From positions 62,001 to 126,000 of the forward strand of contig NZ_FORD01000004.1 in NCBI RefSeq assembly GCF_900113925.1: a stretch of 64,000 bases of DNA, read 5' to 3'. Below the pieces are notes generated by a model. That model saw nothing but the letters and a program-made list of their open reading frames with translations, searched no databases and had not been told where the DNA came from. Shown piece by piece: positions 7,903 to 19,181 of the stretch (position 1 is its first letter; the number at the start of each line of letters is the position of its first letter). Source of the DNA: Nitrosomonas sp. Nm34 (GTDB lineage: Bacteria; Pseudomonadota; Gammaproteobacteria; Burkholderiales; Nitrosomonadaceae). The translations under genes and the position numbers were made by a program.

Positions 7903-9825
7903 TTATTGACCACTCAGCACATTTTGCAAAAGTAAATCATTCAACCTCTTAACAAAGGTTGCCGGATCCTCAAGTTGGCCGCCTTCAGCAAGCAAGGCCT
8001 GATCGAACAGTATATTGCTCCAATCAGAAAATTTTGCTTCTTCGTATTTCAGGCGTTGTACCATGGGATGATGTGGATTAATTTCTAAAATAGGTTTGGT
8101 ATTGGGCACTTTCTGCCCTGCGGATTTAAGCATACGTTCCAGATTACCGCTCATATCATAGGCATCCACGACTAGACACGCAGGTGATTCGGTCAAACGG
8201 AATGTCACCCGTACATCCTTGATACGCTCACCTAATACTTCTTTCATTTTTGTGGTGAGCTCCTTATATTCATCGGCTTCTTTTTCTTGCTCTTTTTTTT
8301 CTGCTTCGTCTTCTAATTTACCGAGATCAAGGCTGCCTTTGGCTACTGATTGTAGAGATTTACCGCCATATTCGGATAAGTTGGCTACTAACCATTCATC
8401 TACACGCTCGGATAGGAGTAAAACTTCAATTCCCTTTTTGCGGAATATCTCCAGATGCGGGCTGTTTCGAGCAGCTTTTAGGCTATCGGCAGTCACGTAA
8501 TAGATTTTTTCTTGTCCCTCTTTCACGCGTGCAACATAATCATCAAGCGATACCGTTTGCTCGTCATTATCACTGTGAGTTGAAACAAAACGTAGTAACT
8601 TAGCGATACGCTCGCGATTAGCATAATCTTCACCTACACCTTCCTTCAATACTTGCCCAAATTCCTTCCAGAAGGTTTTGAACTTATCGCGATCCTCTTC
8701 TTTATCACTACTAGCAAAGTCTTCAATCAATCCAAGAATTTTCTTAACTGAGCCAGCTCGAATATTGTCAATATCCTTCGATTCTTGCAGAATTTCGCGC
8801 GAAACATTGAGTGGTAAATCATTAGAATCAATGATCCCACGCACAAAACGTAAGTAATTCGGCAATAATTTTTCTGCGTCATCCATGATAAAAACGCGCT
8901 TAACATACAATTTGATACCGTGACGACGTTCACGATCAAATAAGTCAAAGGGTGCACGCGATGGGATGTAAAGTAACTGCGTGTATTCTTGCTTACCTTC
9001 TACCCTGGCATGAATATAAGCCAGTGGGGGTTCAAAATCATGAGCGACATGTTTGTAGAATTCTTCATATTGCTCCTTTGTAATCTCACTTTTTGGTCGC
9101 GCCCACAAAGCACTCGCTTGATTAATGGTTTCATCTTCTTCAGTAATTTTATAGTCATTACTCTCTTGCGACCATTCTTCTTTCTTCATCACAATAGGCA
9201 AGGTAATGTGATCTGAATATCGGCGAATGATTGATTTTAACCGGAAACCACTCAATAGCTCGTCTTCATCTTCCCGTAAATGCAAAATTATTTGGGTACC
9301 ACGATCTTTCTTTTCCACTGTTTCTAGCGTGTAATCTCCCTCTCCAGTCGATTCCCACTGCACCCCATGTTCGGGTGTCAGGCCGGCACGCCGTGTAATC
9401 AGTGTTACTTTATCCGCTATGATAAATGCAGAATAGAAACCTACCCCAAACTGCCCGATCAAATGGGCATCTTTGGCTTCATCACCTGTTAATGAATTAA
9501 AAAAATCTCGTGTACCTGACTTGGCAATCGTGCCAATGTTATCAATGACCTCCTGGCGGGACATGCCAATACCATTATCTGAAATAGTAATAGTACGCGC
9601 CTCTTTGTCATAACTTACACGAATTTTTAGATCAGAGTCTGACTCATATAAAGCAGCATCTGTTAACCCTTCGAAACGTAACTTATCAGCCGCGTCTGAA
9701 GCATTTGAGATCAACTCGCGTAAAAATATTTCTTTATTGCTGTATAAAGAATGAATCATTAACTTTAAAAGCTGTTTGGCCTCAGCCTGAAAACTCATAT
9801 GTTCTTTGTTTATTGCAGCCTGCAT
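7903..9825 (-). CDS. htpG: Molecular chaperone HtpG (Hsp90 family)
   Basis: A 640-residue cytosolic Hsp90. The N-terminal GHKL ATPase shows [15 protein letters not shown] (about 38-52), [11 protein letters not shown], the lid motif GTIAKSGT and [11 protein letters not shown]. The middle domain has [19 protein letters not shown], and a C-terminal dimerisation domain follows. There is no MEEVD tail, as expected in bacteria. AAGGAG precedes the ATG and a very good heat-shock promoter lies just upstream, so the gene is probably sigma-32 controlled. It is a single-gene unit, convergent with nothing and divergent from the beta-propeller gene at 9986. Confidence 0.97.
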   Translation of the reverse strand: MQAAINKEHMSFQAEAKQLLKLMIHSLYSNKEIFLRELISNASDAADKLRFEGLTDAALYESDSDLKIRVSYDKEARTITISDNGIGMSRQEVIDNIGTIAKSGTRDFFNSLTGDEAKDAHLIGQFGVGFYSAFIIADKVTLITRRAGLTPEHGVQWESTGEGDYTLETVEKKDRGTQIILHLREDEDELLSGFRLKSIIRRYSDHITLPIVMKKEEWSQESNDYKITEEDETINQASALWARPKSEITKEQYEEFYKHVAHDFEPPLAYIHARVEGKQEYTQLLYIPSRAPFDLFDRERRHGIKLYVKRVFIMDDAEKLLPNYLRFVRGIIDSNDLPLNVSREILQESKDIDNIRAGSVKKILGLIEDFASSDKEEDRDKFKTFWKEFGQVLKEGVGEDYANRERIAKLLRFVSTHSDNDEQTVSLDDYVARVKEGQEKIYYVTADSLKAARNSPHLEIFRKKGIEVLLLSERVDEWLVANLSEYGGKSLQSVAKGSLDLGKLEDEAEKKEQEKEADEYKELTTKMKEVLGERIKDVRVTFRLTESPACLVVDAYDMSGNLERMLKSAGQKVPNTKPILEINPHHPMVQRLKYEEAKFSDWSNILFDQALLAEGGQLEDPATFVKRLNDLLLQNVLSGQ

Positions 9826-9853
9826 AGTTTTCTCCTTAAAAAATGCGGTAACA

Positions 9854-9881
9854 TTGTGGGGATGAATTAATAAATTTCAAG
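9854..9881 (-). promoter_or_regulatory. Sigma-32 (RpoH) type promoter of htpG
   Basis: On the minus strand CTTGAA and CCCCACAA are separated by 14 bases, close to the RpoH consensus CTTGAA-N13-15-CCCCATNT. The distance to the htpG start is about 29 bases. The match is seen directly; sigma-32 use is inferred from the consensus and from htpG being a classic heat-shock gene. Confidence 0.78.
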
Positions 9882-9985
9882 TTGAAAATTAAAAAATTAA
9901 CTATGAATACCAATATTTTTTAATTTTCTCCCTTTAACTAAGAAATATCTAATCAAAATAACAATCATCCTAATAAACGCATGCT

Positions 9986-11089
9986 ATGAAATTGTCCCTA
10001 TTTTTAACTCTTTCTATTCTTATTTTTGGCAATTGCACACAAGCTGCTGCCCAAGACGTAGATTTGCCTCTTGAAAAAATCAAATTACCACCCGGTTTTT
10101 CCATCAGCTTATGGGCGAAAGTACCTGATGCTCGCGCGCTTGCAATAGGTGACAAAGGAACGGTATTTGTTGGATCAAAATCTGCAGGCAATGTTTATGC
10201 TATCACGGATCATCATGGTAAACGGCAGATTAGAACCATTGCCAGCAATCTTAAATTACCTTCTGGTGTTGCATTTCATCAAGGAGCATTATATGTGGTA
10301 GCAATCAACCGGATCCTTCGTTATGATCAGATTGAAGAAAATCTTGATCAGCCACCTCAGCCTACGGTTGTAATCGATAGTTTTCCTAAGGAATCCTATC
10401 ATGCAGAGCGTTTTATTGCTTTTGGTCCTGACGATTTGCTCTACACCTCAGTAGGCGCTCCTTGCGATGCTTGTGAAGCAGATCAGTCTCGATATGCACT
10501 CATTTCACGCCTCATGCCTGATGGAAGCAATTATGAAATTTTTGCTCAAGGTGTACGCAATTCGGTTGGATTTGACTGGCACCCTGAAACAAAAGAATTA
10601 TGGTTTACGGATATCGGAAGGGACTGGATGAGTGGCAGTTTGCCTCCGAATGAGCTTAATCATGCGCCTAGTAAAGGTATGCACTTTGGTTTCCCCTATT
10701 GTCATGGGAAAAACATTCTTGACCCCAAATTTGGAGCAAAGCGCGGCTGTGAACGATCCACCCCACCTGCCGTTGAGTTAGACGCAAATGTGTCTCCAAT
10801 GGGAATGCGATTTTATACAGGCGACATGTTCCCAGCCGAATACAAAAATCAGATTATCATTGCTGAGCATGGTTCTTTGAATCAGCGCACACATAACGGT
10901 TATCGACTGGAATGGGTGTATCTGGAAAATAACAAAGTACTCAGAAAAGAAATATTCGCAGAGGGTTGGCTAGAAAACGGAAAGGCGTGGGGAAGACCAG
11001 TGGATGTACTCATCATGCCAGACGGTGCTTTGCTTGTATCTGACGATGAAGCAGGTGCTGTTTACCGGATTAGCTATACTAAATCATAA
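9986..11089 (+). CDS. Secreted PQQ-dependent sugar (sorbosone) dehydrogenase-like beta-propeller
   Basis: A 367-residue protein with a Sec signal peptide (hydrophobic core then AAAQ, cleavage near residue 23) and a six-bladed propeller-like body. Family blocks include IKLPPGFSISLWA near the mature start, ARALAIGDKGTVFVGS, SGVAFHQGALYVV, the substrate/PQQ-pocket block GVRNSVGFDWHP (about 189-200), LWFTDIGRDW and GMHFGFPYCHG. It ends in MPDGALLVSDDEAGAVYRI. Relatives oxidise sugars at the periplasmic side with PQQ as cofactor. The true substrate cannot be told, and catalytic activity is not assured. It is a single gene, divergent from htpG. Confidence 0.82.
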   Translation: MKLSLFLTLSILIFGNCTQAAAQDVDLPLEKIKLPPGFSISLWAKVPDARALAIGDKGTVFVGSKSAGNVYAITDHHGKRQIRTIASNLKLPSGVAFHQGALYVVAINRILRYDQIEENLDQPPQPTVVIDSFPKESYHAERFIAFGPDDLLYTSVGAPCDACEADQSRYALISRLMPDGSNYEIFAQGVRNSVGFDWHPETKELWFTDIGRDWMSGSLPPNELNHAPSKGMHFGFPYCHGKNILDPKFGAKRGCERSTPPAVELDANVSPMGMRFYTGDMFPAEYKNQIIIAEHGSLNQRTHNGYRLEWVYLENNKVLRKEIFAEGWLENGKAWGRPVDVLIMPDGALLVSDDEAGAVYRISYTKS

Positions 11090-11468
11090 AGTAAGACTGC
11101 ACCATACAGGGAAGCAGCAAATTATTAAAGGGCACCGCTAACATGTTCCGCTACATTTTCTGGCGGAGTATTTTATACCATTTTTAATTTAAACCCGACT
11201 TTGTCTGCTTTCCTTACCGTATTATGTATGCTGCCTGCGACTCTCTTTGTACTATCTTAATGTGCAAATGGAATGCATCCGTTAAATTATTTGTATTCAA
11301 TCAAATATTCACTCTGCTAGAACATGGTGGGTTGGTTCTGGATAAATGATTGCTCGGATGTGATAACAGCTTCAAGTTGACTATTTGCCATAGAAAAAAA
11401 TACCTCCACCAGTTATAAAAGGTTAGGTTATTTATATTTTAGATTGATAGCTGGTTTAGTCTATATCT
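11090..11468. other. Intergenic region between convergent genes
   Basis: This separates the stop of the beta-propeller gene from the stop of nuoN. It holds the worn palindromic element at 11176-11273. No credible gene or strong terminator is visible in the rest, which is AT-rich. Confidence 0.6.
11176..11273 (+). repeat. Palindromic element (MITE), copy 4, degenerate
   Basis: A 98-bp copy that aligns throughout with the family but is the most diverged (left end TACCATTTTTAATTTAAA; right end TGTGCAAATGGAA). Flanks are TTA (11173-11175) and TGC (11274-11276), so no intact duplication remains. It is probably an old insertion. Confidence 0.75.
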
Positions 11469-12908
11469 CTACTGCTGGATAGCATAAAGACTCAGTCCCA
11501 TGAGCGTTTGTGGAAAAATACCCAACATGATCACCGCCAAACCATTAATGCTGATCAAAACCTTGATATCCATTCCAGTCGAAATAGGCTTGTCGATTTC
11601 AGGTGCATCGAAATACATCAACTTAATAATACGTAAATAATAAAATGCACCTATCAATGACAGCATCACGGCTACTACAGTCAGCCATATATAGCCTACT
11701 CCTAATACAGCTTGCAGAACAGCCAGTTTGGCATAAAAACCAATCATCGGCGGTATCCCTGCCATGGAAAGCATCAATAACATCATGATCAAAGCCAACC
11801 ATGGGCTACGCTGATTCAGTCCTTTAAAATCACTGATATTCTCAGACTCAAAGCCTTCTCGTGAAAGCATCATAATGATGCCAAAAGCACCTAACGTCAT
11901 TAACACATAGGCCGCAACATAAAATAATGATGAGCTATAACCATTTTCTCCAGCAGCAATAAAGCCAAATAACACAAAACCCATATGTGATATGGTCGAA
12001 TAGGCCAACATCCGTTTAATGTTAGTTTGCGCAATAGCGACGAGATTACCAATGACCATCGATGCCACCGCCAGAATGACTAACATACCTTGCCAGTCAG
12101 CTACCAACTCTCCTAATCCGTCAATGAGCAATCGCATCACAAAACCAAAACTCGCTAGATTGGGAGCGGAACCCACAAAGAGTGTCACCGCAGTAGGTGC
12201 CCCCTGATAAACATCTGGAGCCCACATATGAAAAGGAGCTGCGTAGAGCTTAAAGCCAATGCCTGCCACAATAAACACCAGGCCAATTATTAATACTGCA
12301 TGATCAATTGTGCCTGATTGGATAATCTCTGCTACCTTTGAAGTATGCAAACTACCTGTTGCACCATACACCATGGACATGCCATATAGTAAGAAGCCTG
12401 AAGCCAGCGCACCTAATATAAAAAATTTCATAGCTGCTTCGGTGGCAACAGTTGAATCTCGCTGTAAAGCAACCATTGCATAAAGCGAAAGTGAAAGCAG
12501 TTCTAACCCCAAATAGAGCGTCAAAAAATGGCTGGCCGAAATCATGACCATCATCCCAAGTGTCGCAAACAAGGCAAGGCTAAAAAACTCACCTCGAAAC
12601 ATTCCCCTTACACCGATGTAAATGCGCGAATAGATCAATACGGCCGCTACTGTTGCATAAACCATCAATTTAAGGATATCTGACATTGCGTCATCGATAA
12701 ACATACCTGAAAAGGTATAGTTGGCTTCTGAAGAGAAAGTAGTTAACGTGAGTATTGCACAGCCGATTAATGTGAGCTGTGCCAGAAAAAAAGCTAAATA
12801 ACGTCTCCTTTCTCCCACGATTAGATCAGTAAGCATCACCACGCATACCATTACCAGCAAAAATATCTCTGGATAAGCAGGAGTCAAATCAGGCGTCAGA
12901 AAATCCAT
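11469..12908 (-). CDS. nuoN: NADH-quinone oxidoreductase subunit N
   Basis: A 479-residue antiporter-like membrane subunit of complex I with about 14 hydrophobic helices. The conserved proton-channel block [16 protein letters not shown] (about 161-176) and the broken-helix region [20 protein letters not shown] (about 220-239) are present. [12 protein letters not shown] sequence and [13 protein letters not shown] follow. It is the last gene of the nuo operon, 49 bases after nuoM, and ends toward the convergent beta-propeller gene. Confidence 0.97.
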   Translation of the reverse strand: MDFLTPDLTPAYPEIFLLVMVCVVMLTDLIVGERRRYLAFFLAQLTLIGCAILTLTTFSSEANYTFSGMFIDDAMSDILKLMVYATVAAVLIYSRIYIGVRGMFRGEFFSLALFATLGMMVMISASHFLTLYLGLELLSLSLYAMVALQRDSTVATEAAMKFFILGALASGFLLYGMSMVYGATGSLHTSKVAEIIQSGTIDHAVLIIGLVFIVAGIGFKLYAAPFHMWAPDVYQGAPTAVTLFVGSAPNLASFGFVMRLLIDGLGELVADWQGMLVILAVASMVIGNLVAIAQTNIKRMLAYSTISHMGFVLFGFIAAGENGYSSSLFYVAAYVLMTLGAFGIIMMLSREGFESENISDFKGLNQRSPWLALIMMLLMLSMAGIPPMIGFYAKLAVLQAVLGVGYIWLTVVAVMLSLIGAFYYLRIIKLMYFDAPEIDKPISTGMDIKVLISINGLAVIMLGIFPQTLMGLSLYAIQQ

Positions 12909-12957
12909 TAATTGTCCTTCAAATTCTGGGGAATTATCTAATAGGTTATTAAAGTTG

Positions 12958-14442
12958 TTATAGCTTGCTATGTGTCATATGTTCCAGCAAATTACCAACA
13001 GTAGCCTGCATTATTTCTGTCAAAGGGAACGGATATATCCCTAACCATAACACTGCGAAGGCCAGAATTGCTAATAACATAAATTCACGTTTGGAAATAT
13101 CTTCTAGTGTTTCTACATTTACATTTGCCACAGCACCAAATACGACACGCTTATACATCCATAATGTATAAGAAGCTCCTAGGATAAGCGTCATTGCAGC
13201 AAAAAATGCATACCAGAAATTAACTTTTATGGTTCCCATAATGACCATGAATTCTCCTACAAAACCACTCGTACCAGGTAAACCTGCATTAGCCATAGCG
13301 AATACCATGAAGAAAGCAGCAAATATAGGCATTTTGTTAATCACACCACCATAATCAGCAATCTGACGTGAGTGTAATCTGTCATATAGTACACCTACGC
13401 ATAAAAACATTGCTCCGGAAATGAATCCATGCGAAATCATCTGTACCATGGCTCCTTCTATTCCCAAATCGTTCAATAGAAAAAAACCAAGTGTCACAAA
13501 ACCCATATGGGATACCGAAGAATAAGCAATAAGCTTTTTCATATCTTGCTGCATCAATGCGACTAATCCAATATAGACTACCGCAATCAACGATAATAAG
13601 ATCATTAAATCAGCAAGATATAAACTCGCATCAGGTGCAATTGGCAATGAGAATCGCAAAAAGCCGTAACCACCCAGCTTCAGTAATATAGCAGCTAACA
13701 CGACCGACCCGCCCGTAGGGGCTTCAACGTGGGCATCCGGTAACCAGGTGTGCACCGGCCACATCGGTACTTTGACAGCAAATGCGAGTAGGAACGCAAC
13801 AAATATTAATATTTGCGGTGTCATGGCCAGTGGTAGTTGGTGATAATCCAGTATTGAGAAACTACCATTAGAGGCGTAATACAAATAAATGAGGGCAATG
13901 AGCATCAACAATGAACCAAGCAAGGTATATAAAAAGAATTTGATCGCTGCATATACTCTGTTGGGGCCGCCCCAGACACCAATAATAATGAACATGGGAA
14001 TCAGTGAAGCTTCCCAAAAAGTATAGAAAAGTACTGCATCCAATGAAGCAAAAACACCATTGACTATGCCTGACATAATCAAAAAAGCACCTAAATACTG
14101 GGAAACACGTTGACGAATGACTTCCCATCCGGCTATTACGATTAACGGTGTAATAAAGCAATTCAGTAAAATTAGTGGCATAGATATGCCATCAATACCT
14201 AAATGATAATGCACATTCAGTCGCTCAAACCAAACATGATTTTCTATAAATTGCATCGTGCTCAATGAAGGATCAAAACGCATATAGAGCGGTAGCGCTA
14301 CAATAAACCCAAAGATTGATCCGACGAGAGAGAGCCAGCGTGCTAATAAAGGATTACGATCACTGCCAATTGCCAAAACAATCAGGCCAACAATAATAGG
14401 CAGCCAGATAACTAAACTTAATAGCGGGAATCCAAACAGCAT
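12958..14442 (-). CDS. nuoM: NADH-quinone oxidoreductase subunit M
   Basis: A 494-residue antiporter-like subunit that pumps one of the protons in complex I. Seen: [19 protein letters not shown] with the essential Glu of helix 5 (about residue 144), [20 protein letters not shown] (about 221-240), and [15 protein letters not shown]. Length and helix pattern are typical. It lies between nuoL and nuoN on the same strand with short spacers. Confidence 0.97.
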   Translation of the reverse strand: MLFGFPLLSLVIWLPIIVGLIVLAIGSDRNPLLARWLSLVGSIFGFIVALPLYMRFDPSLSTMQFIENHVWFERLNVHYHLGIDGISMPLILLNCFITPLIVIAGWEVIRQRVSQYLGAFLIMSGIVNGVFASLDAVLFYTFWEASLIPMFIIIGVWGGPNRVYAAIKFFLYTLLGSLLMLIALIYLYYASNGSFSILDYHQLPLAMTPQILIFVAFLLAFAVKVPMWPVHTWLPDAHVEAPTGGSVVLAAILLKLGGYGFLRFSLPIAPDASLYLADLMILLSLIAVVYIGLVALMQQDMKKLIAYSSVSHMGFVTLGFFLLNDLGIEGAMVQMISHGFISGAMFLCVGVLYDRLHSRQIADYGGVINKMPIFAAFFMVFAMANAGLPGTSGFVGEFMVIMGTIKVNFWYAFFAAMTLILGASYTLWMYKRVVFGAVANVNVETLEDISKREFMLLAILAFAVLWLGIYPFPLTEIMQATVGNLLEHMTHSKL

Positions 14443-14543
14443 GATTATTCCATTTCGTTTACATGTAAATGCGTTTTTGTTTTTTTAGAGCACCATGAAA
14501 ACTACATCCGGTACTTTGTCTTCTTTTCTCACACTACTTCTTT

Positions 14544-16490
14544 TCAGAAATAGTAAAGCCACAAGCTCATTAAAATGAAGATGCCCCCAATCATGGTAAA
14601 TGCATAATGATATATGTAACCTGATTGGAAACGCCGTGCCACAGAAGCTGTCAAAGCAACTACACGTGCTGTTCCATTGACAAAAAATCCATCTATGATT
14701 TTGACATCACCGATTTTCCACAAAGCAGATCCCAATGCGCGCGTTCCACCTGCAAATACCCATGAATAAATCTCATCGATAAAATATTTGCGGTCGAGCA
14801 ATGTATAGATTGGCCCTGATAATCTCCTGATTCTGCCAGGCCATTCTGTTTTATATAAATATAGAAACCAGGCAGTGAAGATCCCACCAACGGAAAGCCA
14901 GAAAGGTGCCGTTGAGAATGCATGCAGCATCATTCCGATGACACCGGTAAATTCTGCTTCTAATTTTGCAACCGCTCCATGTTCCGGAAGTATCTGAATA
15001 GCTCCAGCAAAATAATCACCAAATACCATTGTTCCTATCAGCCAACCAGCAGCAACAGTCGGCACAGCCAATACGATAAGCGGAACGGTCACAACCCATG
15101 GAGACTCATGCAAATGCTCACGCGTATGGTCATCCATTCGTGGTTCGCTATGAAACGTCAGGAACATTAAACGGAAAGTATAAAGTGCGGTAACAAATAC
15201 TGTAGCGAGTACGCAAAAATAAGCAAATTCTGCACCTGGAATATTGGCATATTTCGCTGCTTCGATAATGGCATCTTTAGAGAAAAACCCAGAAAAGCCG
15301 GGTACACCTGCACTGGCTAGCGCAGCAACAAACATCGTCCAGTAAGTGATGGGCATGTATTTCTTTAATCCTCCCATCTGACGCATATCTTGCTCATGAT
15401 GCATGGCGATAATTACTGAGCCTGCACCAAGAAATAGTACTGCCTTGAAAAAGGCATGAGTCATAAGATGAAAAATAGCAATCGAATAAGCCGAAGCCCC
15501 TAATGCAACTGTCATGTAACCAAGCTGCGATAAGGTAGAAAATGCAATTACACGTTTAATGTCATTTTGTACGACGGCAACCAACGCCATAAATAGGGTC
15601 GTAATAGCGCCTATTATCAGGATGACTGATAACGCTGTTTCAGACAATTCAAATAGAGGCGACATCCGGGCAACCATAAAGATACCGGCCGTTACCATAG
15701 TAGCTGCATGAATTAAAGCGGATATCGGGGTAGGGCCTTCCATAGAATCAGGTAGCCACACATGTAATGGGAACTGAGCAGATTTCCCCATAGCACCAAC
15801 AAATAACAAAAGACATATCGCTGTCATCAACATCCAGGGTTGTCCCGGTATGATTTCTATGAAATGCGAAGCCATATGATTTGCGTGAGCGAAAACGATT
15901 TCGTAATCAAGCGTTCCAAAATACATCAGGACTAATGCAATGCCCAGCAAAAAACCAAAATCTCCCACGCGATTAACCAGAAAGGCTTTCAAGTTGGCGT
16001 ATATCGCAGTGGGGCGTGTATACCAGAAACCGATAAGTAAATAAGAAACCAGCCCTACCGCTTCCCAGCCAAAGAAAAGCTGTAAGAAGTTATTAGACAT
16101 CACTAGCATCAGCATGGAAAAAGTAAACAGCGAAATATAACTAAAAAACCGCTGATACCCAGGATCACCATGCATATAACCAATGGTGTAGATATGTACC
16201 ATCAACGACACTAGCGTCACCACCACCATCATGGTAGCAGTCAGTAAATCGATTAAGAATCCGATCTCTAAATGAATATCTCCCAATACCATCCAAGTAT
16301 ATACACTACCATTATAGGTATTTCCTTGGTAAGCATCGAAAAAAATGATTAAAGAAGCGACTAGGGATATGAAAACCAAGAAGATTGTTGTTCGATGACT
16401 CCAAATTGTGTCTATGAAACGACCGAATAGCCCAGCTATGATTGCACCCATCAGTGGTGCCAGCGGGACCAGCAAATAAAGTTTTTCCAT
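14544..16490 (-). CDS. nuoL: NADH-quinone oxidoreductase subunit L
   Basis: A 648-residue distal antiporter-like subunit of complex I, including the C-terminal extension that forms the lateral helix along the membrane arm. Seen: FFGWEAVGLVSYLLIGFWY with the key Glu near 144, SAQFPLHVWLPDSMEGPTPI, SALIHAATMVTAGIFMV and DIKRVIAFSTLSQLGYM. The last about 100 residues carry the long amphipathic segment and final membrane anchor. It is in the nuo operon, 71 bases after nuoK. Confidence 0.97.
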   Translation of the reverse strand: MEKLYLLVPLAPLMGAIIAGLFGRFIDTIWSHRTTIFLVFISLVASLIIFFDAYQGNTYNGSVYTWMVLGDIHLEIGFLIDLLTATMMVVVTLVSLMVHIYTIGYMHGDPGYQRFFSYISLFTFSMLMLVMSNNFLQLFFGWEAVGLVSYLLIGFWYTRPTAIYANLKAFLVNRVGDFGFLLGIALVLMYFGTLDYEIVFAHANHMASHFIEIIPGQPWMLMTAICLLLFVGAMGKSAQFPLHVWLPDSMEGPTPISALIHAATMVTAGIFMVARMSPLFELSETALSVILIIGAITTLFMALVAVVQNDIKRVIAFSTLSQLGYMTVALGASAYSIAIFHLMTHAFFKAVLFLGAGSVIIAMHHEQDMRQMGGLKKYMPITYWTMFVAALASAGVPGFSGFFSKDAIIEAAKYANIPGAEFAYFCVLATVFVTALYTFRLMFLTFHSEPRMDDHTREHLHESPWVVTVPLIVLAVPTVAAGWLIGTMVFGDYFAGAIQILPEHGAVAKLEAEFTGVIGMMLHAFSTAPFWLSVGGIFTAWFLYLYKTEWPGRIRRLSGPIYTLLDRKYFIDEIYSWVFAGGTRALGSALWKIGDVKIIDGFFVNGTARVVALTASVARRFQSGYIYHYAFTMIGGIFILMSLWLYYF

Positions 16491-16561
16491 CTATGTTATG
16501 AAATATTAATTGTTAATTATCAAACAGTTCTGTATTTGTAAAGAAGCAAAAACTTACCTTC

Positions 16562-16867
16562 TCAGCCTTTCAGCTCATCCAGGTCATCCACATTAATGGT
16601 ACGCAAATTACGAAAGAGCACTACCAGTATGGCCAGCCCAATAGCCGCTTCTGCAGCTGCCACAGTAAGGATAAAGAAAACAAAAATCTGCCCGGCTACA
16701 TCCTGGAGAAAATGAGAAAAAGCAATAAAATTGATATTGACCGCCAATAGCATTAATTCGATTGACATCAACAGAATAATCACATTTTTTCTATTGAGGA
16801 AAATACCAACGACACCTATCGCAAACAATATTGCACCAAGGACAAGATAATGAGATAACGATATCAA
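16562..16867 (-). CDS. nuoK: NADH-quinone oxidoreductase subunit K
   Basis: A 101-residue subunit with three membrane helices. The two conserved intramembrane glutamates are visible, in [14 protein letters not shown] (about residue 36) and in [13 protein letters not shown] (about 72). These line the proton path between the quinone site and the antiporter modules. Length is standard. It is encoded between nuoJ and nuoL. Confidence 0.96.
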   Translation of the reverse strand: MISLSHYLVLGAILFAIGVVGIFLNRKNVIILLMSIELMLLAVNINFIAFSHFLQDVAGQIFVFFILTVAAAEAAIGLAILVVLFRNLRTINVDDLDELKG

Positions 16868-16930
16868 CTAACCACCTTTTAATCTGAATGTATATAATGA
16901 ATGGTTTATTTTTATATCAACGTACGATTT

Positions 16931-17536
16931 TTATTCTTTGCTCTCGGAAGGGATAGAAATTATTCTTAACCGGTCTTCTCGTTTAACAGTCACTTGCTTT
17001 GAAGGGTCCGGTGATCTTTTATCGGTACGATAGCGTAAAGTAAGCGCAATCGCTGCCACCATTGCCACCAGTAAAATAACTGCTGCTAATTCAAACGCAT
17101 AGACATACTCGGTATATATCAAGCGCCCTAATTCTTTGGTATTACTATAGTCCGCCCCATGGGGTTGTGGAGCGGGCATATTATCTAGATTGAACTGCTT
17201 TCCCATCAAGACCATGCCTATTTCAATCGCTAAAACTAACGATAATAACGCGCCAAATGGAAACCATTTCCAAAAACCTTCACGCAATTGCTCAAGATTA
17301 ATATCCAGCATCATGACGACGAATAGGAATAAAACCATGACAGCGCCCACATAAACCAACACCAATGTAATAGCAAGAAACTCAGCTTCCAGAAGTAACC
17401 ATATTCCAGCAGAACTAAAAAAAGCAAGCACTAACAGCAAAGCTGCATAGACTGGATTACGCAAGGTAATGACCCCTAGCGCAGACAAAACCAATATCCC
17501 GGAAAAAAAATAAAATAAAAAATCCTGAAAGTTCAT
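16931..17536 (-). CDS. nuoJ: NADH-quinone oxidoreductase subunit J
   Basis: A 201-residue membrane subunit with five hydrophobic helices. Helix 3 carries EAEFLAITLVLVYVGAVMVL (about 50-69), where the pi-bulge around the conserved Tyr/Gly lies in known structures. A charged C-terminal tail follows. The gene starts 19 bases after the nuoI stop and is part of the nuo operon. Confidence 0.96.
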   Translation of the reverse strand: MNFQDFLFYFFSGILVLSALGVITLRNPVYAALLLVLAFFSSAGIWLLLEAEFLAITLVLVYVGAVMVLFLFVVMMLDINLEQLREGFWKWFPFGALLSLVLAIEIGMVLMGKQFNLDNMPAPQPHGADYSNTKELGRLIYTEYVYAFELAAVILLVAMVAAIALTLRYRTDKRSPDPSKQVTVKREDRLRIISIPSESKE

Positions 17537-17554
17537 GTGTGTTAATTTATATGT

Positions 17555-18043
17555 TTATCGATAAGGTGCATCTGCTTCTCTGTCTTTTGCGATCTGCGCT
17601 TCATAACGATCTCCAAAAGCAAGTAGCATTTCTTTTGTATACATCAGATCACCTTGCTTTTCGCCATGGTATTCAAAAATACGAGTTTCAACGATCGCAT
17701 CAACCGGACAAGCTTCCTCACAAAAACCACAATATATACACTTAATCCCGTCAATATCATAACGAGTCGTACGCCGAGTTCCATCTTCTCGCTCTTCTGA
17801 CTCAATGGTAATGGCTAATGCGGGACATACCGCCTCACACAATTTACAAGCGATACAACGTTCTTCTCCATTAGGATAACGACGTAACGCATGCAATCCA
17901 CGGAACCGTGGTGATAGGGGTGTTTTCTCCTCAGGATAATGTACTGTTATCTTGGGCGCAAAAAGATAGCGTCCAGTTACTTTCATTCCTTTTAATAATT
18001 CAAACAGGAAAAAGGATTTAAAAAAATGCTTAATACGTTCCAT
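17555..18043 (-). CDS. nuoI: NADH-quinone oxidoreductase subunit I (2x[4Fe-4S])
   Basis: A 162-residue peripheral-arm subunit binding clusters N6a and N6b. Two ferredoxin motifs are intact: [16 protein letters not shown] (about 62-77) and [18 protein letters not shown] (about 101-118). The N-terminus has the amphipathic helix that rests on the membrane. It sits between nuoH and nuoJ with short spacing. Length fits the betaproteobacterial form. Confidence 0.97.
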   Translation of the reverse strand: MERIKHFFKSFFLFELLKGMKVTGRYLFAPKITVHYPEEKTPLSPRFRGLHALRRYPNGEERCIACKLCEAVCPALAITIESEEREDGTRRTTRYDIDGIKCIYCGFCEEACPVDAIVETRIFEYHGEKQGDLMYTKEMLLAFGDRYEAQIAKDREADAPYR

Positions 18044-18057
18044 TTCTCTTCCTCCCT

Positions 18058-19161
18058 TTATTTAAACCATAAATTCAGTGGGAACAACTCCTTACTCGAT
18101 TCAGGGAGCTGTAATAGTATGCCTAATAGAACAATCCATATCAAAGTAATCGGTATAAATATCTTCCAGCCAAGACGCATAATTTGGTCATAGCGATACC
18201 GCGGGAAAGTAGCTCGGAACCACAGGAAGAAAAATAACATAAACGCTATTTTCATTAACAGCCATACAATCCCTGGTATTAAGTTAAACGGTGCAATATT
18301 CAATGGAGGAAGCCAGCCACCTAAAAACATGATACTGGTAAGTGTCGCAACCAAAATCATATTGGCATATTCTGCCAAGAAAAAGACAGTAAATGCCATT
18401 CCTGAATAATCAACATGGAATCCAGCTACAATTTCTGATTCACCCTCGGCGACATCGAATGGAGCACGGTTTGTCTCGGCCACACCAGAGATAAAATAGA
18501 CCAGGAACATGGGAAATAGAGGGATTAAATACCAATTCAGTAAACTATCACCTTGTTGCCCTTTAACGATATCTCCCAAATTCAAACTTTCAGCCATCAT
18601 TAATACACAAACGAGCGCAAAACCCATCGCTAATTCATATGAAACCAACTGTGCCGCTGATCGCATCGATCCCAGAAACGCATATTTAGAATTAGAAGCC
18701 CATCCTGCTATGATCACACCATACACACCCAAAGAAGTCATCGCTAAAATATAGAGCAGGCCTGCATTGATATCAGCAAGCACGAGTTCGGGCGAAAAAG
18801 GTACCACCGCCCATGCTGCAAGGGCCGGTGCGATCGTAAGAATAGGTGCGAGCAGAAACAAAAACTTGTTAGCACCAGTGGGAATGATGATTTCTTTCAT
18901 GATCGCTTTTACCGCATCTGCGATAGGCTGACCCCAACCACGCAACCATGGAATGCCGAAAAAAGTGACTCGATTAGGCCCTACCCTAATCTGCATGTAA
19001 GCAATGATCTTACGCTCAGCAAATGTGAGATAGGCAACTGCCAAAAGTAACGGCACAACAATCACAAAGATATAGAAAAGGTTCTTTGCCAGAATAAAAA
19101 CTGTCATGCCCCATTCAGAACCAAATATCTGTTCAAACAGTTGTTGTGTATAGTCCATCAA
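18058..19161 (-). CDS. nuoH: NADH-quinone oxidoreductase subunit H
   Basis: A 367-residue membrane subunit that forms much of the quinone chamber, with eight or nine hydrophobic helices. Seen: [19 protein letters not shown] (about 48-66), [20 protein letters not shown] and [17 protein letters not shown] with its acidic cluster. The alternate Met one codon into the gene does not change the call. It lies between nuoG and nuoI. Confidence 0.97.
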   Translation of the reverse strand: MMDYTQQLFEQIFGSEWGMTVFILAKNLFYIFVIVVPLLLAVAYLTFAERKIIAYMQIRVGPNRVTFFGIPWLRGWGQPIADAVKAIMKEIIIPTGANKFLFLLAPILTIAPALAAWAVVPFSPELVLADINAGLLYILAMTSLGVYGVIIAGWASNSKYAFLGSMRSAAQLVSYELAMGFALVCVLMMAESLNLGDIVKGQQGDSLLNWYLIPLFPMFLVYFISGVAETNRAPFDVAEGESEIVAGFHVDYSGMAFTVFFLAEYANMILVATLTSIMFLGGWLPPLNIAPFNLIPGIVWLLMKIAFMLFFFLWFRATFPRYRYDQIMRLGWKIFIPITLIWIVLLGILLQLPESSKELFPLNLWFK

Positions 19162-19181
19162 CGAATCTCACTCGTATATTA

